From Lachnospiraceae bacterium (GTDB lineage: Bacteria; Bacillota; Clostridia; Lachnospirales; Lachnospiraceae): a stretch of 61,062 nt of DNA. Under the pieces are notes generated by a model. It was not told where the DNA came from, searched no databases, and worked only from the letters and a program-made list of their open reading frames with translations. Of this stretch, positions 50,289 through 59,428 are shown in pieces. The stretch covers positions 1 to 61,062 of the forward strand of contig JAFUXG010000028.1 in the NCBI GenBank assembly GCA_017470935.1, in the 5' to 3' direction. How positions within the stretch are numbered: the stretch's first letter is position 1; each line of letters begins with the position of its first letter. The position numbers and the translations under genes were made by a program.

Positions 50289-50387
50289 AGGGCGACCGGA
50301 GAGCAAGTTCTGAAGCAAAGCGTAAGAACGCTCTCAGCTGTCTAGGAGCCCAAGCAAGGATGCAGAACTGGAATAGGAGGTTTGTGA
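50247..50387 (+). repeat. 42-bp direct repeat around a 57-bp insert between FHA and AAA+ genes
   Basis: GAGCCCAAGCAAGGATGC... occurs at 50247-50288 (end of the FHA gene) and at 50346-50387 (leader of the AAA+ gene), about 85 percent alike. Between them 50289-50345 folds as GAGAGC/GCTCTC with inner GTTCT/AGAAC and a GAAGCAAAGCG loop. It looks like a small element whose entry duplicated its flank. Confidence 0.75.
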
Positions 50388-52189
50388 TGAATAATAATCT
50401 TGTGGAGAAATGGCAGAAGGACCTGGATGTCTATAAGGATATATGCACATATTTTATCGTTGAGGGGAACATATTCGATAAGCAGCCCTTTTATGACCAG
50501 GAGGAGATGGCATACCTGCCTGTGTCCTTGTCGGAATATCTGTACCGATATCTTATTGATATCGGCTATGATATGGTCATGTTTCATAACGTGGTTGAGG
50601 GATTTCACAACAGGTTTGATGATGGGGTGAAGGATAGATTTTTAAAGTGCTCCGGACAAAAATGTAATGAGCCGAGGTCTCTCGGTGAGGATATTACTAC
50701 TGCAATCAATGTGCTCAATCAGGGGGATATGGCAAGGGCAGTCATTTTTGAATTTGCAAACACTATTGCCCTTGAGCCGGATCGTCTTTCTGATGATGAA
50801 AATGCTAATTATATCAAGCTGATGCAGTCATCTCTTGAGCCGGTGACGGCAATGGGAACAGGTGGAAAATTTCTTCGGAACATTGTTTTTCTTATGGTGG
50901 AGAAGGCTAATGATATTCCTGCATGGTTTTATCTTAACAATCCACAGGTGAGGGTCCTTACAGTTACAAGGCCTGAGAAGAGTGTGAGGTGTGAGATAAT
51001 AAGATCACGATTATATATGATCGAGGGAGAGGAGTCATTGTCCGATGATGAACGGGAGAAGATAATTAATGAGTTCGCACTTCTTACTGATGGAATGCCC
51101 ATTGAAGATATTGACAGTATAATTAAGATCTGTGATACACAGCATATGGATGTGAGACATATCAAAAATGCTATCAAGCTTTTCAAATACGGTCAGGTGG
51201 AAAGCCACTGGGATAAGATTGACGGTAATATATTAAAGGATATTGACAAGAGGATTAATAAGAGAGTAAAGGGCCAGCCTGAGGCGATTAACCGTGCAGC
51301 TGCCATTGTACGAAGGGCGTGTCTGGGACTATCCGGGCTTCAGGGCGGAGCCCACAGCAGACCAAAGGGAATCCTGTTTCTTGCAGGCCCTACGGGTACA
51401 GGCAAGACAGAGCTTGCCAAAAGCCTTGCAGAAATAATATTTGGTGATGAGGATTTTCTCATAAGGTTTGATATGAGCGAGTATGGACAATCCCACTCTG
51501 ATCAGCGCCTTATAGGTGCTCCTCCGGGATATGTTGGTTACAGCACCGGCGGACAGCTTACCAATGCGGTAAAGCAAAAGCCCTTTTGCATTTTATTATT
51601 CGATGAGATAGATAAGGCGCACCCGTCGATCCTTGATAAGTTTCTGCAGATACTTGAGGATGGCAGGCTTACGGATTCCTCCGGGGAGACAGTATATTTT
51701 ACGGAGACCCTTATCATTTTTACCAGCAATATAGGTATCAATAAGACGGATGAATATGGTAACAGGGTTGCGAATGTATCCTATGGGGAGCCCTACGGGG
51801 ATGTTAAGAGAAAGATTAATGATGAGATAGAAAACTATTTTGCCAAGATCAACCGCGCTGAGCTTCTTAATCGAATCGGTGAGAATATAGTGGTGTTTGA
51901 CTACATAAGGGATGATGTTGCTTATGAGATCTTTGAGTTAAAGCTTAACTCGATCCTAGATTCAATATATGAGAATAAGAGGATACGCTTTACCCTGTCA
52001 GAAGAATTTAAGAGTACTCTTTTTGCTGAGGCAAAGGGGAATCTTAAGAACGGCGGACGGGGTATCGGCAATGTACTTGAAACTGTACTTCTAAATGGTA
52101 TCTCGGATATATTGGTGGAGGTTATTGGCAAGGAAATTGATGCAATAGAAATAACAGGAACAGATGGAGGAAGATTGTTATATGATTAA
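50387..52189 (+). CDS. ClpB-like AAA+ ATPase with degenerate first ATPase domain
   Basis: 600 residues from ATG 50387 (AATAGGAGGTTTGTG). Residues about 1-270 look like a first AAA domain without Walker A, with lid-like FALLTDGMPIEDIDSIIKIC. A full ClpB-D2-type domain follows: GPTGTGKTE (about 333-341), FDMSEYGQSHSDQRLIGAPPGYVGY with pore-loop GYVG, ILLFDEIDKAH, ILEDGRLTDSSG and FTSNIG. A Clp D2-type C-terminal lid ends it. It should be a hexameric protein-remodelling motor like ClpV or ClpB but lacks an N-terminal Clp domain. Last gene of the cluster; a terminator follows at 52277. Confidence 0.85.
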   Translation: MNNNLVEKWQKDLDVYKDICTYFIVEGNIFDKQPFYDQEEMAYLPVSLSEYLYRYLIDIGYDMVMFHNVVEGFHNRFDDGVKDRFLKCSGQKCNEPRSLGEDITTAINVLNQGDMARAVIFEFANTIALEPDRLSDDENANYIKLMQSSLEPVTAMGTGGKFLRNIVFLMVEKANDIPAWFYLNNPQVRVLTVTRPEKSVRCEIIRSRLYMIEGEESLSDDEREKIINEFALLTDGMPIEDIDSIIKICDTQHMDVRHIKNAIKLFKYGQVESHWDKIDGNILKDIDKRINKRVKGQPEAINRAAAIVRRACLGLSGLQGGAHSRPKGILFLAGPTGTGKTELAKSLAEIIFGDEDFLIRFDMSEYGQSHSDQRLIGAPPGYVGYSTGGQLTNAVKQKPFCILLFDEIDKAHPSILDKFLQILEDGRLTDSSGETVYFTETLIIFTSNIGINKTDEYGNRVANVSYGEPYGDVKRKINDEIENYFAKINRAELLNRIGENIVVFDYIRDDVAYEIFELKLNSILDSIYENKRIRFTLSEEFKSTLFAEAKGNLKNGGRGIGNVLETVLLNGISDILVEVIGKEIDAIEITGTDGGRLLYD

Positions 52190-52276
52190 GCGTTAATAAT
52201 CCAGTGAGTGTGATGTTACCGCTTAAGCTATAGCGTGAATGTACCTGGTCATGCTGATGTTAATGTTGGCATTATA

Positions 52277-52318
52277 AGCCCCGACAGAGAAATAGATCAC
52301 TATCGAGGCTGCCTTTTG
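52277..52318 (+). terminator. Terminator after the AAA+ gene
   Basis: AGCCCCGA (52277-52284) pairs imperfectly with TATCGAGGCT (52301-52310), followed by GCCTTTTGTT. It closes the FtsK-to-AAA+ cluster and faces the convergent DUF3892 gene. Confidence 0.55.
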
Positions 52319-52325
52319 TTATCAA

Positions 52326-52631
52326 TTAGCTGAATTCACCGGACTTAACCGTTGGAAGAGCAGACAGATTGTTGTTCTCTGTATCATCAGGTATTGATTT
52401 CAGATATTCTGTATCTCTTCTGTGGGCAATTCCCACTCCCTTGATCTCTCCAGCCTTAGCAAGACTTACACCCTCTTCTTTGCTTACGATCCTGTCGTCG
52501 GAAAGCTGATATCCTGTAATCTTGCCGCGCTGCTTTACAAGGCCTGTTATGGAAGCTGCATTTGCTTTTGGGGTTGGAATGTCATCGAGTGCAGCCTTTG
52601 GAAGCTCTGAGCTTGAAATGTTGTTACTCAT
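52326..52631 (-). CDS. DUF3892-family protein
   Basis: 101 residues. ITGYQLSDDRIVSKEEGVSLAKAGEIKGVGIAHRRDTEYLKSIPD is the DUF3892 signature, a small beta-rich fold of unknown function common in Lachnospiraceae. ATG 52631 follows GAGGAGGTGACACAAG. The end (ENNNLSALPTV) is the usual family tail. It converges on the cluster. Confidence 0.8.
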   Translation of the reverse strand: MSNNISSSELPKAALDDIPTPKANAASITGLVKQRGKITGYQLSDDRIVSKEEGVSLAKAGEIKGVGIAHRRDTEYLKSIPDDTENNNLSALPTVKSGEFS

Positions 52632-52803
52632 CTTGTGTCACCTCCTCATGCGATTAATAGTAATGATAGTATTTGATGTTAATGCTGGTTTTATACATTT
52701 TATTTTTGACATATCCCATGGAACAAAGATTATTGCCATTCCAGTAATGCTATGATAAAATCATATTACTTGTTCTGTAAGAAACATAAAGGAGGTTATA
52801 TTT

Positions 52804-53457
52804 ATGCTAGATATGGAAATGATTGAGGTTAATGAGCAGAGCAGCATACGTATTGCAGGCAGCAGTGTGCTGTATTTTGATCCGTTTCATATAGATAAGC
52901 TGATACTTGATGCAGATGTATTATTTTTGACACACGGACATTATGATCATTTTTCGCTAGAGGATATTAAAAAGGTTGCAGTAAGCAACACAAGATTTGT
53001 TGTTCCGGCAAAGCTTGCCAGAGAAATAAGTAACCTTGATGTGGATGCAGGACGTATTATTGTTATGAATCCAGGGGATGAGAAGGCGGTAAGGGACCGC
53101 AGGGATAATGTGATGAAGGTTAAGGCAGTTCCGGCATACAACAAGACAAAGCCCTTCCATCCAAAGTCAAGCAGGTGGTGTGGATATGTGGTTGAGATTG
53201 ATGATACAACTATATATGTTGCAGGGGATACAGATGGACTTAAGGAAAATGAGAGTATTGAATGTGATATCGCATTTATTCCCATTGGGGGCACCTATAC
53301 TATGAGTTACAAGGAGGCTGCAGAGTTTACCAACAGGTTGAAGCCAGGCACAGTCATTCCTATTCACTATGGCAGTATAGTTGGGGAGAAGAACTATGGT
53401 GAGCGTTTTGAAGAATTGGTCGATGATGGTATAACAGTTGTGAGAAAGCTTTTTTGA
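52804..53457 (+). CDS. MBL-fold metal-dependent hydrolase (UPF0173-like)
   Basis: 217 residues, ATG 52804 after AAAGGAGGTTATATTT. LFLTHGHYDHFS gives the HxHxDH zinc motif; further ligands are in YVAGDTDG and IPIHYGSIVG. Such proteins resemble UlaG/UPF0173 lactonase-type hydrolases acting in the cytoplasm. Substrate unknown. Confidence 0.85.
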   Translation: MLDMEMIEVNEQSSIRIAGSSVLYFDPFHIDKLILDADVLFLTHGHYDHFSLEDIKKVAVSNTRFVVPAKLAREISNLDVDAGRIIVMNPGDEKAVRDRRDNVMKVKAVPAYNKTKPFHPKSSRWCGYVVEIDDTTIYVAGDTDGLKENESIECDIAFIPIGGTYTMSYKEAAEFTNRLKPGTVIPIHYGSIVGEKNYGERFEELVDDGITVVRKLF

Positions 53458-53541
53458 TATTAACTGGAGTTTTAATTATTATACATAAGCTATGTTGGCA
53501 AGCAGTTCATTAATTTATGGAGATTGTTAGGAGATTTGAGT

Positions 53542-53922
53542 ATGGAACAGCAGCAGACACCAAGTGAAACTGAATGGCAGGTTATGGAAATAGTGTGGGC
53601 AAGCAGGGAAAGCATGACCTCCCAGGAAATTATAAAAAGCATGGAGCAGGGAGATAAGAGCTTGTCCCCTAAGACTATAAGAGTGCTGATCAACCGTCTC
53701 TGCCAGAAGGAGATATTAGCATATACAGTGGATGAGAAGGATTCAAGAGTATACCACTACTATGCTACAAAGACCAAGGAGGAGTGTCTTAAGGAGAAGA
53801 GCCGGCATTTTGTGGACAGCTACTTTGCAGGGAATCAGGCAAAGGCTTTGGCAACCCTTATTACAGGTGCACATCTTAATGATAAGCAGATGAAGGAATT
53901 AAGGAAGCTTCTAGGTATGTAA
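53542..53922 (+). CDS. BlaI/MecI-type transcriptional repressor
   Basis: 126 residues from ATG 53542 (TAGGAG upstream). PSETEWQVMEIVWASRESMTSQEIIKSM and LSPKTIRVLINRLCQKEILAYTVDEK form the winged helix of BlaI/MecI/CopY regulators. The C-terminal dimer helix includes FAGNQAKALATLI. There is no BlaR1-type sensor protease next to it, so its signal is unknown. Confidence 0.9.
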   Translation: MEQQQTPSETEWQVMEIVWASRESMTSQEIIKSMEQGDKSLSPKTIRVLINRLCQKEILAYTVDEKDSRVYHYYATKTKEECLKEKSRHFVDSYFAGNQAKALATLITGAHLNDKQMKELRKLLGM

Positions 53923-54150
53923 ATTGGATATAAAAAGCAATTCTGATTGGATATAGAGTAAGTGATGGGATTGCAGGCTGTGTGATTATGGAACACAATA
54001 TATAGAATAATAAATGGAGAAATACCTATAAATAGGTATTTACATTTGTTATCCCCTGGTGTATAATGTACTAAATAGTGGATAATTATACCACTATAGT
54101 AGCTATTGACGCGGTAACGGAATACAAATAATATCAAAGGAGGGATAAGT

Positions 54151-54708
54151 ATGGCAGGGCTTAATATCAGTCCTTATCAGGCGTATAACCAGACACATAA
54201 CTATTCGTCTCTGTTTGCAAGTATTAACAAATCAAATGCTGATAATGGCTGGGATTTGTCGGGACTTGCAGACTATGCGTCAATTAAGAATGGCAGCTAT
54301 GGAAAGCTGGTTCGTTCCAGTTATGCGAAGGCGAATTCTACTTCGTCAGATTCAAACTCCAATACTAAGTCAACTATTATGACTGCAGAGGAGAGACGTA
54401 AAGCAAGGGAAGCAGCTCAGGCTAATGCATCCTCAGCTGCTGGTAATGACAGCAATACAGAGCTTACAGGTGCAGCAGCAAGACGTGCAGCACGTGAGGC
54501 AAAAGCTAATAAGACTGCTACAACAGGTGAGGATGAGAAGGCACTTACAACAGCAGATGTTGATAAGGCTAATATCGGATCAACCACAGCGGATGCTGCC
54601 TCAGCAATAGCCAAAGAGGACAGTTCTAAGGCAATTTATAACAGTAATGCGGTTGCTTCACCATCGATGTCAGAGCTTATGGCAGCCACGTTTGACACTA
54701 ATGTTTGA
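54151..54708 (+). CDS. Ala/Ser/Thr-rich protein of unknown function
   Basis: 185 residues, ATG 54151 after AAAGGAGGGATAAGT. The first 60 residues are ordinary (YQAYNQTHNYSSLFASINKS) and the rest low complexity with EERRKAREAAQ and RRAAREAKAN repeats of charged helix, then a Ser/Ala tail. No signal peptide. It is paired with the next gene, which has a similar Ala/Ser-rich section. Confidence 0.65.
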   Translation: MAGLNISPYQAYNQTHNYSSLFASINKSNADNGWDLSGLADYASIKNGSYGKLVRSSYAKANSTSSDSNSNTKSTIMTAEERRKAREAAQANASSAAGNDSNTELTGAAARRAAREAKANKTATTGEDEKALTTADVDKANIGSTTADAASAIAKEDSSKAIYNSNAVASPSMSELMAATFDTNV

Positions 54709-54812
54709 CCTATCTGCTTCGATGACTGTTTAGCTTTATAATATGATAGGTATACATGGGTGTCGGTTATGTAACTTGAAGACAAGAACAATGATAGACA
54801 AGGAGGTTTATT

Positions 54813-55481
54813 ATGAGTTTAGGAAGTGTAGGAATAGATAGCGCAAGCAGCAGCGCATATACAGCAGCGACAAGCGCTGCCAATAACGCAGCAGAAAGCA
54901 CAGCTGCTAAGAGCACAGAGAGTACAGCATCTGCACCTGCTACAGAGGCAGTTGCATATGATAAGGGTGCTGCATCCGATAAGAAGGCTACATATTCTAT
55001 TAATAAGATGAGCAAGGAGGACAGAGCTTCCCTTGTTCAGCAGCTTAAGGATGACCAGTTAAGCCGTCAGCAGAGCCTGTTAGATATTGTTAACAAGACC
55101 TTGGGACAGCAGGCTAGCAAGTTCACACTTGCAAATCTTACAAGTGAGGATGATGATAGTATATGGAAGAAGTTTGCCAACGGTGACTTTAAGGTTGACG
55201 AGGAGACCAGAAAGCAGGCTGAGGAAGATATTTCCGAGGACGGATACTGGGGCGTTAAGCAGACATCACAGCGTTTGTTTGACTTCGCAAGTGCACTTGC
55301 TGGTGATGATGTGGATAAGATGAAGGAGATGCAGGCTGCCCTTGAGAAAGGCTTCCAGCAGGCAACAAAGGCTTGGGGTAAGGATCTTCCAAGTATTTCT
55401 AGTGACACATTGAATGCAGCTAACAAGCTCTTTGATGATTATTACAAGTCAAAGGAGCAGGCAAACGGTGTTGTTGGCTGA
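54813..55481 (+). CDS. Conserved clostridial protein with helical C-terminal domain
   Basis: 222 residues from ATG 54813 (CAAGGAGGTTTATT). A 50-residue Ala/Ser/Thr-rich N-terminus leads into KMSKEDRASLVQQLKDDQLSRQQSLLDIVNKTL and a C-terminal domain GYWGVKQTSQRLFDFASALAGDDVDKMKEMQAALEKGF...AWGKDLPSISSDTLNA. This tail resembles proteins often labelled hydrogenase-4 component G or DUF5610-like in Firmicutes. That label does not show function. Terminated by the hairpin at 55510. Confidence 0.65.
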   Translation: MSLGSVGIDSASSSAYTAATSAANNAAESTAAKSTESTASAPATEAVAYDKGAASDKKATYSINKMSKEDRASLVQQLKDDQLSRQQSLLDIVNKTLGQQASKFTLANLTSEDDDSIWKKFANGDFKVDEETRKQAEEDISEDGYWGVKQTSQRLFDFASALAGDDVDKMKEMQAALEKGFQQATKAWGKDLPSISSDTLNAANKLFDDYYKSKEQANGVVG

Positions 55482-55509
55482 TAGGTGAATAATAATTATT
55501 GATACGCAA

Positions 55510-55537
55510 AGCCTTGCATTTGTTGCAAGGCTTTTTG
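55510..55537 (+). terminator. Rho-independent terminator
   Basis: AGCCTTGCA (55510-55518) pairs with TGCAAGGCT (55523-55531), then TTTTT. Strong and well placed after the gene ending at 55481. Confidence 0.85.
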
Positions 55538-55590
55538 CAGTTTGGGCTGCCAGCCAGAGTGATATAAGTGATGTACAGGCATGGTGCAGA

Positions 55591-55670
55591 CTGCTATGCT
55601 GTAATAAAAGGATATACTCTATAGTAGCAAGCAGCTATTCTGTAATGAAAGATATGCCCTATGGCAGCAA
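55591..55670 (+). repeat. Two imperfect 40-bp tandem repeats before the YibE/F genes
   Basis: CTGCTATGCTGTAATAAAAG... (55591-55630) is followed by CAGCTATTCTGTAATGAAAG... (55632-55670); about three quarters of the bases agree. The second copy reaches almost to the ribosome site of the gene at 55700. Confidence 0.7.
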
Positions 55671-55699
55671 AGAGCTGCGGCAGAGACGAAGGATATTAT

Positions 55700-56836
55700 A
55701 TGAAGCTTAGAAGCAGATACATTGCATTGATCATAATCGTATTATTAGGAATTGCCGGTGTCATTTTTACATTAAATGATGCCTTTTTGTACGAGACCAC
55801 TGTGGGAAAGGTCATCGACGTGGAAAATTCATATTTATATATGGCGGAAGGCAATAACGGGGAAAGGGAGAAATACTATGACCAGGCTCTTACCTTGAAA
55901 ATACTAAATGGTGACTGGAAGGACAGCTTGATTACGCTTCACAATACATATACTTCTTCAGGGGTAAATGACGAGAGGTACTATAAGGGTTCCCAGCTAA
56001 TGGCGGCTATTAATGAGGAAGGTGTGGGCAGCAGCATACTGGGAAAGAAAAGAGATATGTATGTGGTGCTGTTTGCTGCAATATTTGTTTTTCTTCTTGT
56101 GGCAGTCAGCGGCAGACGTGGTGGAATAGTTCTTGTTTCATTTATGATCAATCTTATATTACTTCTTGCTGCACTTAGCCTCTATGACCAGTATGGAAAT
56201 CTGCTTAAAATAATAATGGGGTTGATGGTCTTATTTTCTGTGCTCACACTTATCTGCGCAGGGGGCTTTCACAAAAAGACATGGGTGGCCATCCTGTCCA
56301 CACTGATAACAATATTACTGTGCTTTGGAATATACATGGCCACAATGAAAACCTCAGAGAGGATTCCTTATGAAATGATGGATTATATTGTGAATCCTAC
56401 GGATCTGGCAGATCTGTTCCTTGCAGGAACCCTGATGGGGAGTCTGGGAGCTGTTATGGATGTGTGCATCAGCATTTCCGCAGGGGTCTCGGAGGTGACT
56501 GCAAAAACTCCGGACATAACCTTAAGAGCTCTTGTGTCCTCCATACGTGAAATGGGCTATGACATTATGGGAACTATGATAAATGTACTTTTTTTCACAT
56601 ACATGAGTGGGACAATCCCCATTCTTGTTATAAAAATTAAAAACGGATATACACTGTATCATCTGGTAAGCTTCCAGCTGTTTTTTGAGATTATCTGCTT
56701 CCTTGTAGGCGCCATTGGGATTGTGCTGGCAATTCCAGTATCAGGATTATTCTCTGTCATTTTTTTCGGGAAGATTTTGGGCGGTGTCAGAGAGCTGCAT
56801 GACGGACATGTGAGCGGCAGGGAGGTGGACGGATGA
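55700..56836 (+). CDS. YibE/F-family membrane protein
   Basis: 378 residues from ATG 55700 (CGAAGGATATTAT), with an N-terminal membrane anchor, a 100-residue extracytoplasmic domain and about seven membrane helices. The conserved YibE/F core is LGAVMDVCISISAGVSEVT followed by DIMGTMINVLFFTYMSGTIPIL. It overlaps the second YibE/F gene by 4 bases (ATGA). The family is widespread in Firmicutes; transport is suspected but not shown. Confidence 0.85.
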   Translation: MKLRSRYIALIIIVLLGIAGVIFTLNDAFLYETTVGKVIDVENSYLYMAEGNNGEREKYYDQALTLKILNGDWKDSLITLHNTYTSSGVNDERYYKGSQLMAAINEEGVGSSILGKKRDMYVVLFAAIFVFLLVAVSGRRGGIVLVSFMINLILLLAALSLYDQYGNLLKIIMGLMVLFSVLTLICAGGFHKKTWVAILSTLITILLCFGIYMATMKTSERIPYEMMDYIVNPTDLADLFLAGTLMGSLGAVMDVCISISAGVSEVTAKTPDITLRALVSSIREMGYDIMGTMINVLFFTYMSGTIPILVIKIKNGYTLYHLVSFQLFFEIICFLVGAIGIVLAIPVSGLFSVIFFGKILGGVRELHDGHVSGREVDG

Positions 56837-57600
56837 TAATAAAGCTGGTTATTATTCTCTTTGTGCTCATGCTTTTTGTTGGCGGAGACAGGGGGCTTAC
56901 CTCATTCTTCACTCTTGTGAGGACAGTACTTGCATTTATTGTAAATGTGTATCTTATAGCATGGGGACTGCCGGCGGTTCCGGTAACATTACTTGTGTGT
57001 GTATTTCTGGTTGTCACTGTAATATATGGACAGAATGGCTGGAATTCAAAGATGCATGGTGCCGCATTTTCTTCGGTGGCTGTTGTGGTCATTATTATGA
57101 TAGCAATCGGTCCAATACTAGTCAGAGCAGGAATAAGCGGATATAACGAGGTTGAACAGTATGAGGAGATCAGCATGTATCTGTCTGCAGATCTGGCGGT
57201 TCCCATGTCCGCAGTGGCGGTGTCCGCCACCGTTCTTGGAGTGCTGGGTGCAGTTATGGATACAGCAGTTGCAGTCTCCACGGCGGTGAATGAGGTTTAT
57301 GTCAATAACCCGCATTTTGATAAAAAGGTACTTGTGGATTCAGGCTTTGCAGTGGGGAAGGATATATTGGGAACAACGGTCAACACACTGCTTTTTGCAG
57401 GCTTTGGTGAGAGCATAATGCTGGCAAATCTGTTTGTAAAGAATGGAAATACCTTCTATGAGATTATTAACTCAAAGGCGCTTTTTCAGGAAATATCTGC
57501 CTTGTTTGTGGCTGTTATGGGATGTCTTCTGGTGATTCCCTTAGCAAGTCTAGTAACTCCCTGGTTTCTTACAAGGAATAATGGTAATAATTCCCAGTAA
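56833..57600 (+). CDS. YibE/F-family membrane protein, second subunit
   Basis: 255 residues, starting with the overlapping ATGA at 56833. About seven helices and the core LGAVMDTAVAVSTAVNEVY plus DILGTTVNTLLFAGFGESIML. It is shorter than its partner and lacks the extracytoplasmic domain. The pair probably forms a hetero-oligomer in the membrane. Confidence 0.85.
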   Translation: MIIKLVIILFVLMLFVGGDRGLTSFFTLVRTVLAFIVNVYLIAWGLPAVPVTLLVCVFLVVTVIYGQNGWNSKMHGAAFSSVAVVVIIMIAIGPILVRAGISGYNEVEQYEEISMYLSADLAVPMSAVAVSATVLGVLGAVMDTAVAVSTAVNEVYVNNPHFDKKVLVDSGFAVGKDILGTTVNTLLFAGFGESIMLANLFVKNGNTFYEIINSKALFQEISALFVAVMGCLLVIPLASLVTPWFLTRNNGNNSQ

Positions 57601-57730
57601 GATTTATTGACTTTAGTCTTGGGAAAAACTATACTTATTATGTCGAAATTAATCGAGCTTGCAGGGACTTGGTTTGAATATAGAGCTTTGCATAGAATAT
57701 ATCAGAAATATATAATACTAGAGAGGTAAT

Positions 57731-58744
57731 ATGAAAATGAAGAAAAGTATATGTTCTTTTTTAATATGCGCTGTCTTAACCTTGGGAATAATAGACAGCA
57801 TAACACCTGGGTCGGGATATTATGGCGGAAATGATATAAGCAGCGTGTCTGCAAAGACAAAGACTGATTACAGTAAATATAATAATACAAAAAGTGGCTT
57901 TGGGCTTAGTCTTAATAAGGAGCACAAGAAGCCTGGAGGAACTCTTGCAAAGGGAGTTAAGAAGCTTTCAAGCTATAATGCCTATTATGTTGATGAGAAG
58001 GCTGCAAAGAAGAAAAAGAAGGTTATATATCTTACCTTTGACTGCGGATATGAGAACGGCTATACCAAAACCATATTGAAGACCTTAAAGAAGAATAAAA
58101 TAAAGGCCATATTCTTTGTGACAGAGCCTTATATTAAAGCAAATCCGAAGCTTGTGAAGAGAATGAAGAAGGATGGACACCTTGTGGGCAACCATACATG
58201 TACCCATCCACAGCTCCCTACGAAATCTGTGTCTCAGATAAGGAAAGAGGTCAGCCAGTGTGAGAAGACAATGAAGAAGCTTACGGGTTATTCCATGGAC
58301 AAATACATCCGTCCGCCTGAGGGCTGCTATAGCCAGCGTACACTTAAGGTGCTTCAGGATATGGGATATTCTACCATCTTTTGGAGCCTTGCTTGGCATG
58401 ACTGGGATCCCTCAAATCAGCCCGGAAAGAGCTCGGTCGTCAACCAATTTAAGACTTATTACCATCCGGGAATGATGCCGCTGATTCATGTGGTTTCAAA
58501 GTCTAATACTGAGGCACTTCCTGAGGTTATAAGCTTTATGAAGAAGAAGGGGTATAAGTTTGGTCTGATTTCAGACTTTGCACTTAAGCCTGGGGAGAAG
58601 GCTAAGAAGACCACTAAGAAATCTGCAACGGAGAAAACGACGACCGAGAAAGCAACAACTGAGAATACGGCGACAGAGAAAGCAACGACCGAGAAAGCAA
58701 CAACTGAGAATACGACAACCGAGAATATAACGTCTGAGAAGTAA
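57731..58744 (+). CDS. Secreted polysaccharide deacetylase (PdaA-like)
   Basis: 337 residues with an N-terminal signal peptide (KKSICSFLICAVLTLGII). NodB homology domain: VIYLTFDCGYENG, GHLVGNHTCTHPQL with the metal-binding His pair, IRPPEGCYSQR, and WSLAWHDWDPSN, most like PdaA/PdaB muramic-lactam deacetylases. The C-terminal 45 residues are Thr/Glu/Lys repeats (TEKATTEN), a wall-spanning or low-complexity tail. It would remove N-acetyl groups from peptidoglycan. ATG 57731 after GAGAGGTAAT. Confidence 0.9.
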   Translation: MKMKKSICSFLICAVLTLGIIDSITPGSGYYGGNDISSVSAKTKTDYSKYNNTKSGFGLSLNKEHKKPGGTLAKGVKKLSSYNAYYVDEKAAKKKKKVIYLTFDCGYENGYTKTILKTLKKNKIKAIFFVTEPYIKANPKLVKRMKKDGHLVGNHTCTHPQLPTKSVSQIRKEVSQCEKTMKKLTGYSMDKYIRPPEGCYSQRTLKVLQDMGYSTIFWSLAWHDWDPSNQPGKSSVVNQFKTYYHPGMMPLIHVVSKSNTEALPEVISFMKKKGYKFGLISDFALKPGEKAKKTTKKSATEKTTTEKATTENTATEKATTEKATTENTTTENITSEK

Positions 58745-58834
58745 ACATCGGTGTAAGCACAACAGAAAAGATAAAGTTATGGCAATTGCGAAACGCAAAT
58801 ATACACTTTGTTTGTTGCGAATAAGGAGATTAGA

Positions 58835-59290
58835 ATGAGGTTTGTAATACAGCGGGTGACTGAGGCTTCAGTTACAATAGAAGGTGAGAAGAAATCAGCA
58901 ATAGGCAAAGGCTTTCTGGTGCTTATAGGAATTACGGATACAGACACTAGGGAAATAGCGGATAAGATGGTTAAGAAGCTTATTGGCATGCGTATTTTCG
59001 AGGACGAACAGGGCAAGACCAATCTGGCATTATCGGATGTGGAGGGCGAGCTTTTGCTTGTATCCCAGTTTACTCTTTATGCGGATTGCAAGAAGGGGAA
59101 TCGGCCATCATTTATCAAGGCGGGAAAACCTGACTTTGCAAATGAGATGTATGAGTATATTATTGAATGCTGCAGACAGCAGATTGATGTTGTGGGTACA
59201 GGTGAATTTGGTGCAGATATGAAGGTCTCCCTTTTGAACGATGGACCATTTACTATCGTGCTCGACAGTGATGAGCTGGGTATATCGTAA
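58835..59290 (+). CDS. dtd: D-aminoacyl-tRNA deacylase
   Basis: 151 residues from ATG 58835 (AATAAGGAGATTAGA). [16 protein letters not shown] at the start, [20 protein letters not shown] with the SQxT active-site motif, and [12 protein letters not shown] with the GP motif are complete. It removes D-amino acids mischarged on tRNA. Confidence 0.95.
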   Translation: MRFVIQRVTEASVTIEGEKKSAIGKGFLVLIGITDTDTREIADKMVKKLIGMRIFEDEQGKTNLALSDVEGELLLVSQFTLYADCKKGNRPSFIKAGKPDFANEMYEYIIECCRQQIDVVGTGEFGADMKVSLLNDGPFTIVLDSDELGIS

Positions 59291-59428
59291 TTAATGGATG
59301 TGTGGCTGTGGGATTATCAGCGTTTTTAGAAGATTGCATATTATTGGGTGAGATTAATAATTATGTAGAAATAGTGTCAGATTATAATTATCTGAATAGT
59401 ATAATAATGACGGATAGGAAGTGATATC

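Noticed and set aside
50261-50386. N-terminal extension of the AAA+ ATPase
   Set aside because: It runs through the duplicated FHA tail and hairpin insert; AGGAGG points to ATG 50387.
40717-52189. A complete type VII or type VI secretion locus
   Set aside because: No WXG100 substrate, EssA/EssB/EsaA, sheath, tube or baseplate proteins could be found; only motor and phospho-signalling parts resemble these systems.
54151-55481. WXG100-like secreted substrates of the upstream cluster
   Set aside because: The two proteins are longer than WXG100 proteins, lack the WxG turn, and are separated from the cluster by a terminator and unrelated genes.
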